This document shows, piece by piece, positions 27,424-37,800 of a DNA stretch of 64,000 bases. The translations under genes and the position numbers were made by a program. The notes under the pieces were generated by a model that did not search any database, was not told the origin of the DNA, and was given only the letters and a program-made list of their open reading frames with translations. This stretch comes from Clostridium sp. (GTDB lineage Bacteria; Bacillota; Clostridia; Clostridiales; Clostridiaceae). Numbering within the stretch: the first letter of the stretch is position 1; every line of letters starts with the position of its first letter. The stretch spans positions 993,958 through 1,057,957 of the forward strand of contig NZ_JAKVOI010000001.1 of assembly GCF_022482905.1 (NCBI RefSeq). Direction: 5' to 3'.

Positions 27424-29298
27424 ATGGCTACAAAACAATTTAAAGCGGAATCAAAGAGACTGCTTGACTTAATGATTAATTCTATTTACACAAACAGAGA
27501 GATATTCTTGAGAGAGCTCATATCAAATGCAAGCGATGCAATCGACAAAAGCTACTATCGTTCACTTGTAGATGAAAATGTAAATTTCAACAAGGATGAC
27601 TTTTATATTAGGATCTCGCTTGACAAGGACAAGAGGACATTTACAATTACAGATACAGGTATAGGCATGACAAAGGAGGAACTTGAAAATAACCTGGGGA
27701 CAATCGCAAAGAGCGGATCACTGGCATTCAAGAATGAGAATGAAATAAAAGATGGAGTGGATATAATAGGCCAGTTTGGAGTTGGATTCTATTCGGCTTT
27801 CATGGTATCCGACCAGGTAACTGTAAAGAGCCGTGCACTTGATTCAGATACGGCGTATAAATGGGAATCAAGTGGCGTGGAAGGCTATGAGATAGAGCCT
27901 TGTGAAAAAGAAACCGTAGGTACTGAGATTATATTGAAAATCAAGGAAAATACTGAAGATGAAAAATACGATGAATTCCTGGACCAGTACAAAATTCAAT
28001 CGCTGATTAAAAAATATTCAGATTTTATAAAATATCCTATAAAGATGATGGTAAAAAAGAGCAGACCTAAAAAGGACAATGACAAGGAATATGAAGATTA
28101 TTTTGAAGATGAGACTTTAAACAGTATGGTTCCTATTTGGAGAAAGAATAAAAATGAGTTGAAACCTGAAGACTACGAGCAGTTTTACAAGGATAAACAT
28201 TTTGGATATGAGAAACCGCTTAAGGTTATACACTCCAAGGCTGAAGGTCTTGTTAGCTATACTACGCTGCTCTTTATTCCGGCAAAGGCACCTTATGATT
28301 TTTATACCAAGGAATTTGAAAAGGGATTGGAGCTATATTCGAACGGTGTTCTGATAATGGAGAAATGCGCTGACCTGCTGCCGGATTATTTCAGTTTTGT
28401 CCAGGGGCTGGTTGATTCAGCGGATCTTTCCCTGAATATTTCAAGGGAACTTCTCCAACATGACAGACAGCTCAAATTTATTGCAAAGAAAATAAAGGAT
28501 AAAATAAAGGGCGAGCTTCTCCTCATGATGAAAAATGACAGGGACAAATATATTGAGTTTTACAACAGCTTTGGAAAACAGCTGAAATATGGTGTTTATT
28601 CGGAATTTGGAGCCAACAAGGATGTACTTCAGGACCTGCTTATGTTCTATTCTTCTACTGAAAAGAAGCTTGTAAGTTTAGATGAATATGTTTCCCGTAT
28701 GAAGGAAGACCAGAAATATATATATTATGCAGCTGGTGAGAACATAGAAAAAATCGAAAAACTTCCACAAACTGAGCTTGTTAAAGACAAAAACTTTGAA
28801 ATACTCTACTTTACTGACGATGTAGATGAATTTGCAATTAAAATGCTGATGAAATACAAGGATAAAGAATTCAAATCAGTTTCAAGCAAGGATTTGGGAT
28901 TTGACTCAGACGACAAGGAAAGCAAGAAGGAAACTGAAGAGAACAAGGAGCTGTTTGATTTCATGAAGGATGTCTTGAAGGACAAAGTCAAGGAAGTCAG
29001 GGCGTCAAATAGATTGAAGACTCATCCTGTCTGCCTTGCAAATGAAGGGGATCTTTCTATTGAAATGGAGAAGGTACTCAATATGATGCCAAATAATCAA
29101 AATATCAAGGCTGACAAGATACTTGAGATAAACACGAATCATGAGATGTTCAAAGCCATAAAGAAAGCATTTGAAGAAGACAAGGAAAAATTGAAAATGT
29201 ACTCAAATCTGCTGTATAACCAGGCACTTTTGATTGAAGGTCTCCCTGTAGAAGATCCGGTACAATTTGCAAATGATGTATGCTGTTTAATCAAATAA
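27424..29298 (+). CDS. htpG: HtpG, Hsp90-family chaperone
   Basis: 624 residues, the normal HtpG length. The GHKL ATPase motifs are present ([32 protein letters not shown]), as are the middle-domain [14 protein letters not shown] segment and a C-terminal dimerisation region. It is a cytosolic ATP-dependent chaperone. The ATG at 27424 has AAGGA 9 bases upstream; a TTG at 27406 has none. Repression by HrcA is implied by the CIRCE element. Confidence 0.96.
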   Translation: MATKQFKAESKRLLDLMINSIYTNREIFLRELISNASDAIDKSYYRSLVDENVNFNKDDFYIRISLDKDKRTFTITDTGIGMTKEELENNLGTIAKSGSLAFKNENEIKDGVDIIGQFGVGFYSAFMVSDQVTVKSRALDSDTAYKWESSGVEGYEIEPCEKETVGTEIILKIKENTEDEKYDEFLDQYKIQSLIKKYSDFIKYPIKMMVKKSRPKKDNDKEYEDYFEDETLNSMVPIWRKNKNELKPEDYEQFYKDKHFGYEKPLKVIHSKAEGLVSYTTLLFIPAKAPYDFYTKEFEKGLELYSNGVLIMEKCADLLPDYFSFVQGLVDSADLSLNISRELLQHDRQLKFIAKKIKDKIKGELLLMMKNDRDKYIEFYNSFGKQLKYGVYSEFGANKDVLQDLLMFYSSTEKKLVSLDEYVSRMKEDQKYIYYAAGENIEKIEKLPQTELVKDKNFEILYFTDDVDEFAIKMLMKYKDKEFKSVSSKDLGFDSDDKESKKETEENKELFDFMKDVLKDKVKEVRASNRLKTHPVCLANEGDLSIEMEKVLNMMPNNQNIKADKILEINTNHEMFKAIKKAFEEDKEKLKMYSNLLYNQALLIEGLPVEDPVQFANDVCCLIK

Positions 29299-29319
29299 CG
29301 ATACTGTAGTAAAAAAATG

Positions 29320-29360
29320 AAAGCCAGAGAGGATATTATACTCATCTGGCTTTATTATTT
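29320..29360 (+). terminator. Terminator of htpG
   Basis: AAAGCCAGA (29320-29328) pairs with TCTGGCTTT (29345-29353), then ATTATTT. Confidence 0.8.
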
Positions 29361-29389
29361 GGTATAATTAAAATACAGGAGATGATTAT

Positions 29390-30283
29390 TTGAAAATAGG
29401 TTCACATGTTTCTATGAATGGGAATAAAATGCTTTTAGGCTCTGTTGAAGAGGCTGTCTCATATGGTGCAAATACATTCATGGTTTATACTGGAGCACCC
29501 CAGAATACTTTTAGAAAACCTCTGGATCAACTCAGGATTGACGAGGCTGTAAAGGAGATGGATATACATGGAGTTTCAGAGATAGTTGTGCATGCACCTT
29601 ATATAATAAATATGGGAAATAGTATAAAACCTGCTACCTTTGAGCTTGGAATCAATTTTTTAAGACAGGAGATAGATAGGACTGCAGCTATGAAAAAGGC
29701 AGGAAATATAGTACTTCATCCCGGTGCACATGTGGGTGCAGGGGTTGATATGGGTATAAAACAGATTATAAAGGGACTCAATGAAGTCATTACAAAAGAC
29801 CAGAAGGTTAATATAGCTCTGGAAACCATGGCTGGAAAAGGCTCGGAATGTGGAAAGAGCTTCGATGAAATAGCAAAGATAATAGATGGAGTGAAGTACA
29901 ACGAAAAACTTTCTGTATGCCTTGATACCTGTCATATAAATGATTCAGGATATGATATAGTAAATGATTTTGACGGAGTATTGAATGAATTTGACAAAAT
30001 AATTGGAATCGACAGGTTGAAGGTTATTCATCTCAATGACAGTAAAAATCCGCGTGGCTCCAGAAAAGACAGACATGAAATGATTGGCTTTGGAAGTATA
30101 GGATTTGATGTACTGTGCTATATTGCAAATCATAAAGATTTGAAAAATATACCAAAGATATTGGAAACACCATATCTTTCAAATGATAAAGGAATTAAGA
30201 AACCTCCGTATAAATATGAGATTGATATGCTCAAGTCAGGAACATTCAATGGAAATATAAAACAGGACATATTTAAAAATTAA
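29390..30283 (+). CDS. nfo: Endonuclease IV (AP endonuclease, Nfo)
   Basis: 297 residues of the AP endonuclease 2 TIM-barrel family. Zinc-ligand segments appear in order: [58 protein letters not shown] and LETP. It incises 5' to abasic sites in base excision repair. The start is TTG at 29390 with AGGAG 8 bases upstream. It is followed after 15 bases by a cell-wall protein gene, probably co-transcribed. Confidence 0.93.
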   Translation: MKIGSHVSMNGNKMLLGSVEEAVSYGANTFMVYTGAPQNTFRKPLDQLRIDEAVKEMDIHGVSEIVVHAPYIINMGNSIKPATFELGINFLRQEIDRTAAMKKAGNIVLHPGAHVGAGVDMGIKQIIKGLNEVITKDQKVNIALETMAGKGSECGKSFDEIAKIIDGVKYNEKLSVCLDTCHINDSGYDIVNDFDGVLNEFDKIIGIDRLKVIHLNDSKNPRGSRKDRHEMIGFGSIGFDVLCYIANHKDLKNIPKILETPYLSNDKGIKKPPYKYEIDMLKSGTFNGNIKQDIFKN

Positions 30284-30298
30284 GTGGAGGTAATAACA

Positions 30299-31756
30299 AT
30301 GAAAAAGATTATAGCTGTAATTATGCTGATATGTTTAATTGCAGGAGTTTCCGGATCGGTATATGCCGAAGGTGATTATTCTGTAAGCAGAATATATGGA
30401 AAAGACAGATATGAAACTTCGCAGAATATAGCATATCAATTCGGCAGTGAAAAACTGGAGAATGTAATTGTAGCCAGTGGAACTGATTTCCCGGATGCAT
30501 TATCTGGCTCCCTATTGTCAAAAAAACTGAATGCACCTATTCTTCTTGCTGGAAAGGATACGGCATCCCATGAAAGTGTCATGAATTTTATAAAGGACAG
30601 ACTTAACCTTGATGGAACTGTATATATATTGGGAGGGGAAGCTTCGGTAGATAAAAATTTTTATGACAGCTTGAAGGCTGCTGGATATAAAAATGTAAGA
30701 AGATTAGGCGGAATTGATAGATTTGAAACAAATTCAATGATTGTGGATTCCATGAATGTGGAGAAAGGAAAGCCGGTAATTTTTGTCAATGGATTGAATT
30801 TCCCGGATGCTCTGAGCGTGTCGAGTATTGCAGCTTCAAAGTCATATCCAATTATTATGTCCAGCTCTGAAAAATTGTATGGAACAACGAAGGATATATT
30901 AAAGAAAATACTCCCCGACAAAATATATGTTGTAGGAGGAACAGGTGTTATAAATAACGGACTTATTGATGAACTGAAAGCGACCCTGCCTGCTTTGACG
31001 GAGGATGAAATAATAAGGATCGGGGGAGAAAACAGATATGCCACGTCTTTAAACTTGTGCAGATATTTTAACCTGGATTCTGATACTGCGATTATTGCAG
31101 GCGGCAATAATTTTGCCGATGCATTGTCAGGAAGCGCATTGGCTGCTAAAATGAATTCTCCTATAATATTGACGGATGATAAGGATATATATGAACAGAG
31201 GCAATATCTTGATGATTCAAATTATAAAAAATTTATTTTACTCGGTGGTACTGGTGCTATAAGTGAAGGAATTGAAAGTGATTTAAAGAGCAGGTTTTAT
31301 ATTTCTGACGGGAGTGCTAAAGCATTGTTGACAGATGGAGAAAATGCCATCAAGGATTTGCTCGATATTGAAGTGGATGGTAATTCGTATATTGATATTT
31401 CAGGGATAAGTTATGCGCCTTTAAAAGACAATACTGGTGTAAATTCCATTTACAATTACTTGAATTCAAATTATGGGCTCAATAAATATTATACTGACAG
31501 CTATATAAATAATTTTATAAGCTTTGAATTCAAGAATATAAATGGAAGGACATACATGAGATATGGTAATCCTGAGTCGGCAGTGGTGCTTGATAACTGC
31601 AGGATTATAGATAAGAGGTACGATGATAATGAAGTATATATGACTATCAGAGGTTACAATTATACTCCAGAAGATACTGTGGATATAGATGCTGTATTAA
31701 TTTATAATGGCAATAAATGGCTCATAGAAAAATTCAACAACTGGGGTATAGAATAA
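30299..31756 (+). CDS. Secreted protein with three cell-wall-binding repeats (CWB2)
   Basis: 485 residues. A signal peptide (about 1-24, cleavage after VYA) is followed by three CWB2 units beginning around 33, 135 and 240. Each has RIYGKDRYETS- or RLGGIDRFETN-like openings, a FPDALS/FADALSG strand and a GGxxxI turn. CWB2 triplets anchor proteins non-covalently to cell-wall polymer in clostridia. The C-terminal 140 residues carry a different, polar domain with many Tyr and Asn that I do not recognise confidently (NTF2-like or IseA-like folds are possibilities). GTGGAGG lies 8 bases before the ATG. The methyltransferase gene follows after 12 bases. Confidence 0.9.
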   Translation: MKKIIAVIMLICLIAGVSGSVYAEGDYSVSRIYGKDRYETSQNIAYQFGSEKLENVIVASGTDFPDALSGSLLSKKLNAPILLAGKDTASHESVMNFIKDRLNLDGTVYILGGEASVDKNFYDSLKAAGYKNVRRLGGIDRFETNSMIVDSMNVEKGKPVIFVNGLNFPDALSVSSIAASKSYPIIMSSSEKLYGTTKDILKKILPDKIYVVGGTGVINNGLIDELKATLPALTEDEIIRIGGENRYATSLNLCRYFNLDSDTAIIAGGNNFADALSGSALAAKMNSPIILTDDKDIYEQRQYLDDSNYKKFILLGGTGAISEGIESDLKSRFYISDGSAKALLTDGENAIKDLLDIEVDGNSYIDISGISYAPLKDNTGVNSIYNYLNSNYGLNKYYTDSYINNFISFEFKNINGRTYMRYGNPESAVVLDNCRIIDKRYDDNEVYMTIRGYNYTPEDTVDIDAVLIYNGNKWLIEKFNNWGIE

Positions 31757-31768
31757 AGGCTGAGGGGA

Positions 31769-34510
31769 ATGAAAAAAATAAATCTGATTTTAGAATTAAG
31801 GGAGATCCATAAAGTATTATTTGAATTCTATAGAAAAACATCTGATTGTAAGTATGGTAATGATTTTTATGATAGGGCCGCGTATTCTCTGCTGAATAAA
31901 ATATTATTTGTACGGATATGTGAGGATAAGGGCTTTATGAAAAATATGGAAGTTAATACAGTCATCAATTCTACACTGGCGGAATTGATTGAACTTGCTT
32001 TTAACTGTAAGGAAGGATCCTGCGGCAATATAATTTTATATAGTGAAGAAGAGTATGAATTTCTCAATCCCGTATGTGGAGATCCATGTTTTGATTATTT
32101 CAATGATATTTGTAATGATATTATGGGAAGGTTGAATTCAGACAGATTTAACTTTAAAAATACAGATGAAAATATTCTTGGAGATGTTTATCAGGAGTTC
32201 ATGGATAAAAATTCCCGCAGAGCTGCAGGACAGTTTTATACACCTGGGTTTATTATAGAGTATATGCTGAAGAAGACAGTTGGTGAAGCAGATGTTCTGG
32301 AAAATCCTTTTGTAAATTTAGCTGATATTTCCTGTGGTTCAGGACATTTTTTAATTAGGGCCTATGACATTCTGAAAAAAAAATTTTTAGACAATCTTGA
32401 AAATTTAAGAGAAAGGTATGGTAAAAAAATTTATGTTATCAGGGGAAATAGATCGGAAAAACGACTACAGGGAAGTCAATACTGGGTAGAGAAAAATGTC
32501 CATTATCATATATTGAAATATTGTATTTATGGTGCTGATATAGATAGTTTTGCAGTACAATTGACAAGGATAAATCTGCTTTTGAAGGATTCTGACAACT
32601 TTACGGATAAACTGAATATAGTTCAGTGTGACAGTCTCGTAAGGTGGGAAACGGTAAAAAAGCGAATTTTGCCGTTGTTTGATTTCTGGAATACCAGGTT
32701 TGATTATGTAGTTGGAAATCCTCCTTATGTGGGGCATAAGCAACTGGATATAAAATATAAGAAATGGTTATTTAACAATTATGGAGAAGTCTTTAAAGAC
32801 AAGTCAGATTTATCCTTTTGCTTTTTTTGCAGGATAAGAGAAGTTTTGAATATAAAAGGAAAAGCTGCTGTAATCACATCGAGATACTTTATGGAAAGTC
32901 CTACTGGAAAAAATTTAAGACAGTATTTGAAAAATAAGAGCATTATTTTTGAGATAGTAGATTTTTATGGAGCAGAAATTTTTGAAGGAGCGGGAGTTGC
33001 AGCTTCCATATATATTTTTGGAAATGATAGAAGTAAAAATAGCAAAGAGAATAAAATACAGGTAAACAAATTGCTGAAAGATACTTTTGTATTTGATGAT
33101 CAGGCTGACCTTGAAAATACGATGAAAACTGATCTGTTTGAAAGTTTCCATATAAGTCAGCACATTCTGGGGGATGAACGATGGATTTTAATACCGGAAA
33201 ATCAATATGAAATATATAGAAAGATTATAGATGGTACAAGTTACAGACTTAGAGATATTGCTGATAGTTTTCAGGGAGTGATAACGGGATGCGATAGAGC
33301 ATTTGTAGTATCCAATGAAAATATTGCCAGGAATAAAATTGAAGAAGAATTGATAAAAAAGTGGATAAAAAACAGCAATATAAAAAAATATAGAGTATTG
33401 AACAGTGATTTGAATCTAATTTACTCAGATTTGATAGAGAATGAACAAGATTATAGTAACAGTCTGAAATTTATCGAAAATTATGTTCATAAATTAAAAA
33501 ATAGGAGGGAATGTAGAAAAGGAGTTAGAAAATGGTACCAGCTTCAATGGGGAAGAGATCATAGACTATTTGAACAGAAGAAAATTGTCTTTTCATATAA
33601 GGGAAAAAACAATAAATTTGCTCTGGATTCAGACAATTCGTATTGTAGTGCAGATGTGTATTCATTGGTACTTAAGAATGAATTTAAAAATAAAGCTTCA
33701 CTTGAGTACTTGACTGGAGTCCTGAATTCAAGTATATATGAATTCTATTTTAAGCTGTTTGCAAAAAAAATGGGTAAAGGTATATATGACTACTATCCAA
33801 ATTCAGTTATGGATTTAAGAGTGACATTGAACTCTAACATAGAGAAGTCGGTAAGTGAAAAAGTAGAACAAATATTGAAAAATTTCTCTTTTATGAAAGA
33901 TGCAAATATTGATGAAATATTGAAAGAGGATAATTTAGCAACAGGGTACTTCAAGATAAAATTTAATAATATAAGACTAAAAAAAAGAATTTACTTTTTG
34001 GAAAAAGAAATTGACAAAGTACTTGGGGACTTTTTTTGCCTAAATGACGAAGATTTTGATACAATAAAGAAAGTACTTGATTTACCGGAATCGGAAGGCG
34101 AAGTATTTTTGTCGGAACAGGAGAGTATCTATTACAAGTATATTCATATGAATGGAGGATATAGAAAAGCGGATTTGGGAGAGCTGATGAACATATTACT
34201 TATATATATAAGACAAAAATCCATTAAAATTTTGAAGGAAAATAAAAGGCCTATTTCACTTTGGGACATAAAAGAAAGATTTGAAAAAGAATTATTTGGA
34301 TTTGAAAAGATAATTGATGTATTTAAAATTACTGATATTAAAACATCATCAGAGGAAGTTATAAAAAAATCTCTGAATAATGATTCATATACATGGAATG
34401 CCTATATGAAAGATAAAGAAAAGCATAAAACCAGAAAAACTTTTGTAAAATACTGTAAAAATAATTATTATGGCCTATCGGAATGGGGGAAGATCAATGA
34501 TTATAAATAA
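31769..34510 (+). CDS. Eco57I/type IIG-like N6-adenine DNA methyltransferase, no visible nuclease
   Basis: 913 residues. A helical N-terminal region (residues 1-150; FVRICEDKGF and GDVYQEFMDKNSRRAAGQFYTP) precedes SAM motif I (LADISCGSGHF, about 188-198), the ADIDSFAVQLTR acidic-loop region and the catalytic NPPY of N6-adenine enzymes (VVGNPPYVG). A TaqI-like specificity region is at about 470-700 (LEYLTGVLNSSIYEFYF). The last 170 residues are unassigned. No PD-(D/E)XK motif is visible at the N-terminus and no restriction gene is adjacent. It could be a solitary methyltransferase or a type IIG enzyme with a divergent nuclease. GAGGGG is only one base from the ATG, so the start is uncertain. 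Confidence 0.82.
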   Translation: MKKINLILELREIHKVLFEFYRKTSDCKYGNDFYDRAAYSLLNKILFVRICEDKGFMKNMEVNTVINSTLAELIELAFNCKEGSCGNIILYSEEEYEFLNPVCGDPCFDYFNDICNDIMGRLNSDRFNFKNTDENILGDVYQEFMDKNSRRAAGQFYTPGFIIEYMLKKTVGEADVLENPFVNLADISCGSGHFLIRAYDILKKKFLDNLENLRERYGKKIYVIRGNRSEKRLQGSQYWVEKNVHYHILKYCIYGADIDSFAVQLTRINLLLKDSDNFTDKLNIVQCDSLVRWETVKKRILPLFDFWNTRFDYVVGNPPYVGHKQLDIKYKKWLFNNYGEVFKDKSDLSFCFFCRIREVLNIKGKAAVITSRYFMESPTGKNLRQYLKNKSIIFEIVDFYGAEIFEGAGVAASIYIFGNDRSKNSKENKIQVNKLLKDTFVFDDQADLENTMKTDLFESFHISQHILGDERWILIPENQYEIYRKIIDGTSYRLRDIADSFQGVITGCDRAFVVSNENIARNKIEEELIKKWIKNSNIKKYRVLNSDLNLIYSDLIENEQDYSNSLKFIENYVHKLKNRRECRKGVRKWYQLQWGRDHRLFEQKKIVFSYKGKNNKFALDSDNSYCSADVYSLVLKNEFKNKASLEYLTGVLNSSIYEFYFKLFAKKMGKGIYDYYPNSVMDLRVTLNSNIEKSVSEKVEQILKNFSFMKDANIDEILKEDNLATGYFKIKFNNIRLKKRIYFLEKEIDKVLGDFFCLNDEDFDTIKKVLDLPESEGEVFLSEQESIYYKYIHMNGGYRKADLGELMNILLIYIRQKSIKILKENKRPISLWDIKERFEKELFGFEKIIDVFKITDIKTSSEEVIKKSLNNDSYTWNAYMKDKEKHKTRKTFVKYCKNNYYGLSEWGKINDYK

Positions 34511-34553
34511 TATAACCTATGAAAGAAATACTTGGAAGAATAAAAACTAAAAG

Positions 34554-35501
34554 ATGGATAGTCTCATATACAGTTTGAATGCCACAATGCCTGTATTTTT
34601 CGTTATTGTAATTGGATATATATTGAGATGTATAGGAATGCTCAATGAAGGTTTTATAGAGGCAGCCAACAAATTCAACTTTAAAGTTACCCTTCCAATA
34701 CTTTTGTGTACTGATATAGGCAAGACGAACATAGCTGAAAATTTTGATGGAAGATACATATTGTTTTGTGCAGTAGTTACATCTATTTGTTTCTGGTCCA
34801 TATGGTTTTTTACTAAAAAATTCATGAAAGATAAGAATATGACAGGAGCTTTTGTACAGGCTTCATTTCGTGGTAGTGCGTCAATTATGGGGATTGCATT
34901 TATCCAGAATATTTATGGAAATTCAGGAATGGCACCTATGATGATGATAGGAGCTGTACCTCTTTACAATATATATTCTGTTATAGTACTTACTTTTGAA
35001 GGCAGGGATATGGAGGGCAAAAATGTCAACATAAAAAGAACCTGCATAAATATTGTTACGAATCCAATTATTATTGGAATATTTCTTGGAATGGTTGTAT
35101 CATTGCTGAAGATTCATTTACCCATGATGATGGACAAAACTTTGCAGAACTTTGCGGCTATGGCATCACCTCTGGCGCTAGTTACAATTGGAGCCGGATT
35201 TGAGGGAAGAAAAGCGCTTGCAAAAATAAAGCCAACCATGATAGCTTCAGTTATAAAACTTGTTGTTCAGGCTGCTATATTCTTGCCCGTGGCAGCATAC
35301 TTTGGATTTAGAGATCAGAAGCTTGTTGCTTTGATTATTATGCTCGCTTCTCCGACTACAGTCAGCTGTTATATTATGGCAAAAAGCATGGATAATGATG
35401 ATATACTGACTTCCAGTATAATTGTCGTTACTACACTTCTTTCTGCATTTACTCTTACTTTCTGGATCTTCTTGATGAAGATTATGGGACTTGTTGTATA
35501 G
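34554..35501 (+). CDS. AEC-family (auxin efflux carrier-like) transporter
   Basis: 315 residues with about ten hydrophobic helices in two five-helix halves. Typical AEC features include the early VIVIGYILRCIGML and the late LASPTTVSCYIMAK, a P-T-T helix break. Bacterial AEC proteins include malate, malonate and other carboxylate carriers. It lies just upstream of a GlcD-type dehydrogenase, so a 2-hydroxyacid or other organic-acid substrate is plausible (inference). The ribosome site is weak. The T-box leader begins after its stop and controls only the next gene. Confidence 0.82.
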   Translation: MDSLIYSLNATMPVFFVIVIGYILRCIGMLNEGFIEAANKFNFKVTLPILLCTDIGKTNIAENFDGRYILFCAVVTSICFWSIWFFTKKFMKDKNMTGAFVQASFRGSASIMGIAFIQNIYGNSGMAPMMMIGAVPLYNIYSVIVLTFEGRDMEGKNVNIKRTCINIVTNPIIIGIFLGMVVSLLKIHLPMMMDKTLQNFAAMASPLALVTIGAGFEGRKALAKIKPTMIASVIKLVVQAAIFLPVAAYFGFRDQKLVALIIMLASPTTVSCYIMAKSMDNDDILTSSIIVVTTLLSAFTLTFWIFLMKIMGLVV

Positions 35502-35519
35502 CGTGCTGTTAATACTATA

Positions 35520-35548
35520 TTGACATATTGTTAAAATTATAGTAAACT
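35520..35548 (+). promoter_or_regulatory. Promoter of the T-box leader
   Basis: TTGACA (35520-35525), a 17-base spacer and TAAACT (35543-35548), placed just before the T-box Stem I sequence. Confidence 0.65.
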
Positions 35549-35560
35549 TTTTTACAAAAG

Positions 35561-35780
35561 ATAAATGCTGTGACGGGAATAAGTAGGTATATTTTTGATT
35601 GAAAAGAGAATGGGAAATGTGGTGAGAGCCCATATTATATATTGAAATTCATCCTTGAGCTGTAAGCTGAAACAGTAGTAGGCAGATCCGGTTTTAAGAC
35701 CGTTATGTAAGATCAAGTAAATAATTGGGTGGTACCGCGACAGATCATGTTTCGCCCCGGCAGACATGGTCTGTTTTTTT
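35561..35780 (+). promoter_or_regulatory. T-box riboswitch leader with terminator
   Basis: Hallmarks in order: a Stem I base with GGGAATAAGTA (AGTA loop-E at 35582-35585), AGAGA at 35605, the GGTGAGAG distal loop at 35621-35628, GAA (35644-35646) followed by ATTCATCC closing Stem I, and the T-box GGGTGGTACCGCG (35727-35739). The terminator pairs 35740-35750 with 35764-35774 and ends in a T7 tract. TGGT in the T-box predicts a tRNA with discriminator A. The specifier lies just before GAA in TATATATT: ATT (Ile, 35641-35643) or TAT (Tyr, 35638-35640 or 35640-35642) are the readings, and I cannot fix the register. Uncharged tRNA would permit transcription of the downstream FAD dehydrogenase. Confidence 0.93.
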
Positions 35781-35813
35781 GTATTTATTGTAAATAAAAG
35801 GGAGAGATATTAG

Positions 35814-37193
35814 TTGGAAAATGAAGTTGCAGAAAATCTAAAAAATATTTCAGGTAGTGACTGGGTAATAAATGATCTATCACAGATGAGGAGCTATCTT
35901 TATGATGAAACTGAACCGCTTATACGTCCGCAGGCATCAGAAGATTGTGTAGTAGTAAAACCTGGTTCACCTGAAGAGATATCTAAAATACTGAAATATG
36001 CAAATGATAAATTGATACCTGTAATTGCAAGAGGGGGAGGTACGGGAGTCGTAGGAGGTTCCATACCAACCGGGCAGAGTATAATATTGTCTCTGGAGAG
36101 ATTGAACAAACTTGTGGAACTCGATGAGAAAAATTTAATGATAACTATTGAAGCTGGTGCTACTCTGTCAGATTTGCTTGAAATATTGAATAAACAGAGC
36201 AAACTGTTTTTCCCGATACATCCTGGAGATGAAGGGGCACAGATCGGAGGCATGGTTGTAACAAATGCGGGAGGATCGGGAGCTGTAAAACATGGCATTA
36301 TGAGAAATCATGTAAAAGCCCTGGAAGTAGTACTGCCTACAGGAGAAATAGTTACTCTTGGAGGAAAATTACTTAAAAACAATATGGGATATGATCTAAT
36401 GAATATGATTATAGGAAGTGAGGGAACACTCGGGGTTGTTACAAAAGTAACACTGAGGCTGTATGCAAAGAGCAGACATACGGGAACACTTATAGTAGCC
36501 TTTGACAGCAGAAGAAATGCAGCAGATGTAGTGCCTGAAATACTCCAGGAGGGAATTACACCGAGAGCAATAGAGTATATGGACAGATCTGTGACTGAAA
36601 AATCTGCTGAAGATCTTGATATGATATGGCAGTTAAAAAAAGGATCTGTAGATCTTATGTTTATAATCGATGCAGCTGATGAAGATGAACTTTACAACAA
36701 CAGTGAAAAGATCGTTGAAATATGTGAAAAACATAATGCTCTTGACAGTGTTATAGCAGAAACTGCCAGGGAGCAGAGAGATATTCTTGAAATAAGGAGT
36801 AACGTATACGCTCCGTTTAGAGATAAAGTATCGGATGGATTGGACATGGCAGTTCCACCTTCATCTGTTCCGGATTTTTTAGATGACCTCACGAGACTTG
36901 CTGAAAAGTATAATACGTCTATTCCATCTGTAGGACATATAGCAGATGGTAATGTCCATAATTTCATTTTAAGTGACAATGGGAAACTGCCATCTTATTA
37001 TGAAGAGCTTAAAGAGGAAATGTATAAAACTGCGATAAAATACGGTGGTACTATAACTGCAGAACATGGTACAGGAAAAACAAAGAAGAAACATATGTAT
37101 TTACAATTTTCACCAAGAGAAATAGATATTATGAGGGCAGTCAAAAAGGCATTTGATCCAAATGAAATTTTAAATCCAGGTACTATAATATAA
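35814..37193 (+). CDS. GlcD-type FAD-linked 2-hydroxyacid dehydrogenase
   Basis: 459 residues. The FAD-binding-4 domain is in the N-terminal half (RGGGTGVVGGSIP, then HPGDEGAQIGGMVVTNAGGSGAVKHG split by usual contacts, and IIGSEGTLGVVT). The FAD-oxidase C-terminal domain carries HIADGNVHNF and the ITAEHGTGKTKK signature. The family oxidises D-lactate, glycolate or other 2-hydroxyacids; clostridial and acetogen relatives may work with electron-transfer flavoprotein, but no etf genes are here. TTG start at 35814 with GGGAGAG upstream. It is the only gene behind the T-box. Confidence 0.88.
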   Translation: MENEVAENLKNISGSDWVINDLSQMRSYLYDETEPLIRPQASEDCVVVKPGSPEEISKILKYANDKLIPVIARGGGTGVVGGSIPTGQSIILSLERLNKLVELDEKNLMITIEAGATLSDLLEILNKQSKLFFPIHPGDEGAQIGGMVVTNAGGSGAVKHGIMRNHVKALEVVLPTGEIVTLGGKLLKNNMGYDLMNMIIGSEGTLGVVTKVTLRLYAKSRHTGTLIVAFDSRRNAADVVPEILQEGITPRAIEYMDRSVTEKSAEDLDMIWQLKKGSVDLMFIIDAADEDELYNNSEKIVEICEKHNALDSVIAETAREQRDILEIRSNVYAPFRDKVSDGLDMAVPPSSVPDFLDDLTRLAEKYNTSIPSVGHIADGNVHNFILSDNGKLPSYYEELKEEMYKTAIKYGGTITAEHGTGKTKKKHMYLQFSPREIDIMRAVKKAFDPNEILNPGTII

Positions 37194-37199
37194 TTTCAG

Positions 37200-37398
37200 T
37201 GAAAATTTTTTGATTAAATTACTTGATTTATAATTAAAAAAGTTATATAATCTAAATAAAGCTTAAATGAACCGTAAATAATTTAAACACAGATATATAT
37301 TTCAATTAGCACTATTATAAAGTATGTTAAGTTCGAAATTTTATTGTGTATTATTGCAGAGAGTTTAAGGAAAATAAAATTTCGGAGGTATGAATTAA
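37200..37398 (+). other. AT-rich leader region of the cold-shock gene
   Basis: About 200 bases without a gene, very AT-rich, ending in CGGAGG (37382-37387) ahead of the ATG. Long structured leaders are typical of cold-shock mRNAs. I could not pick one clear promoter. Confidence 0.4.
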
Positions 37399-37596
37399 AT
37401 GAGTGGTACAGTAAAATGGTTTAATGGAGAAAAAGGATATGGATTTATTACAGGAGAAGATGGAAAAGATGTTTTTGCACATTTCTCTCAGATAAATGCA
37501 GATGGTTATAAAACTCTTGAAGAAGGTCAAAAAGTTTCCTATGATGTAGTTCAGGGACAAAAGGGACCTCAAGCTGAAAATATAACTATTCTCTAA
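37399..37596 (+). CDS. Cold-shock protein (CspA family)
   Basis: 65 residues, a single OB-fold cold-shock domain. RNP1 is KGYGFI (13-18) and RNP2 is VFAHF (about 29-33). It begins [16 protein letters not shown], the family hallmark. It is a single-strand RNA/DNA-binding chaperone. CGGAGG precedes the ATG. Monocistronic with a terminator. Confidence 0.96.
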   Translation: MSGTVKWFNGEKGYGFITGEDGKDVFAHFSQINADGYKTLEEGQKVSYDVVQGQKGPQAENITIL

Positions 37597-37625
37597 TTGA
37601 ATATTGAAATTACTGGATATTTTAG

Positions 37626-37661
37626 TCCTTCGGGTAGCAGTTACTTCCCGGAGGATTTTTT
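37626..37661 (+). terminator. Terminator of the cold-shock gene
   Basis: TCCTTCGGG (37626-37634) pairs with CCCGGAGGA (37647-37655, one G-U pair), then TTTTTT. Confidence 0.88.
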
Positions 37662-37800
37662 ATGTGTAAATAGAAAAATAGTATTATTATGCTTTTTATT
37701 ATATTATTAAAAAATATATTATAAAACTCTAAATTAATCAAAACTATGGTCGATAATTACTATGGAGAAAATATATGTAATTTATAAGGAGAAAATAGTT

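Noticed and set aside
31769-34510. A complete restriction-modification system
   Set aside because: No nuclease motif or restriction gene could be found in or beside the methyltransferase.
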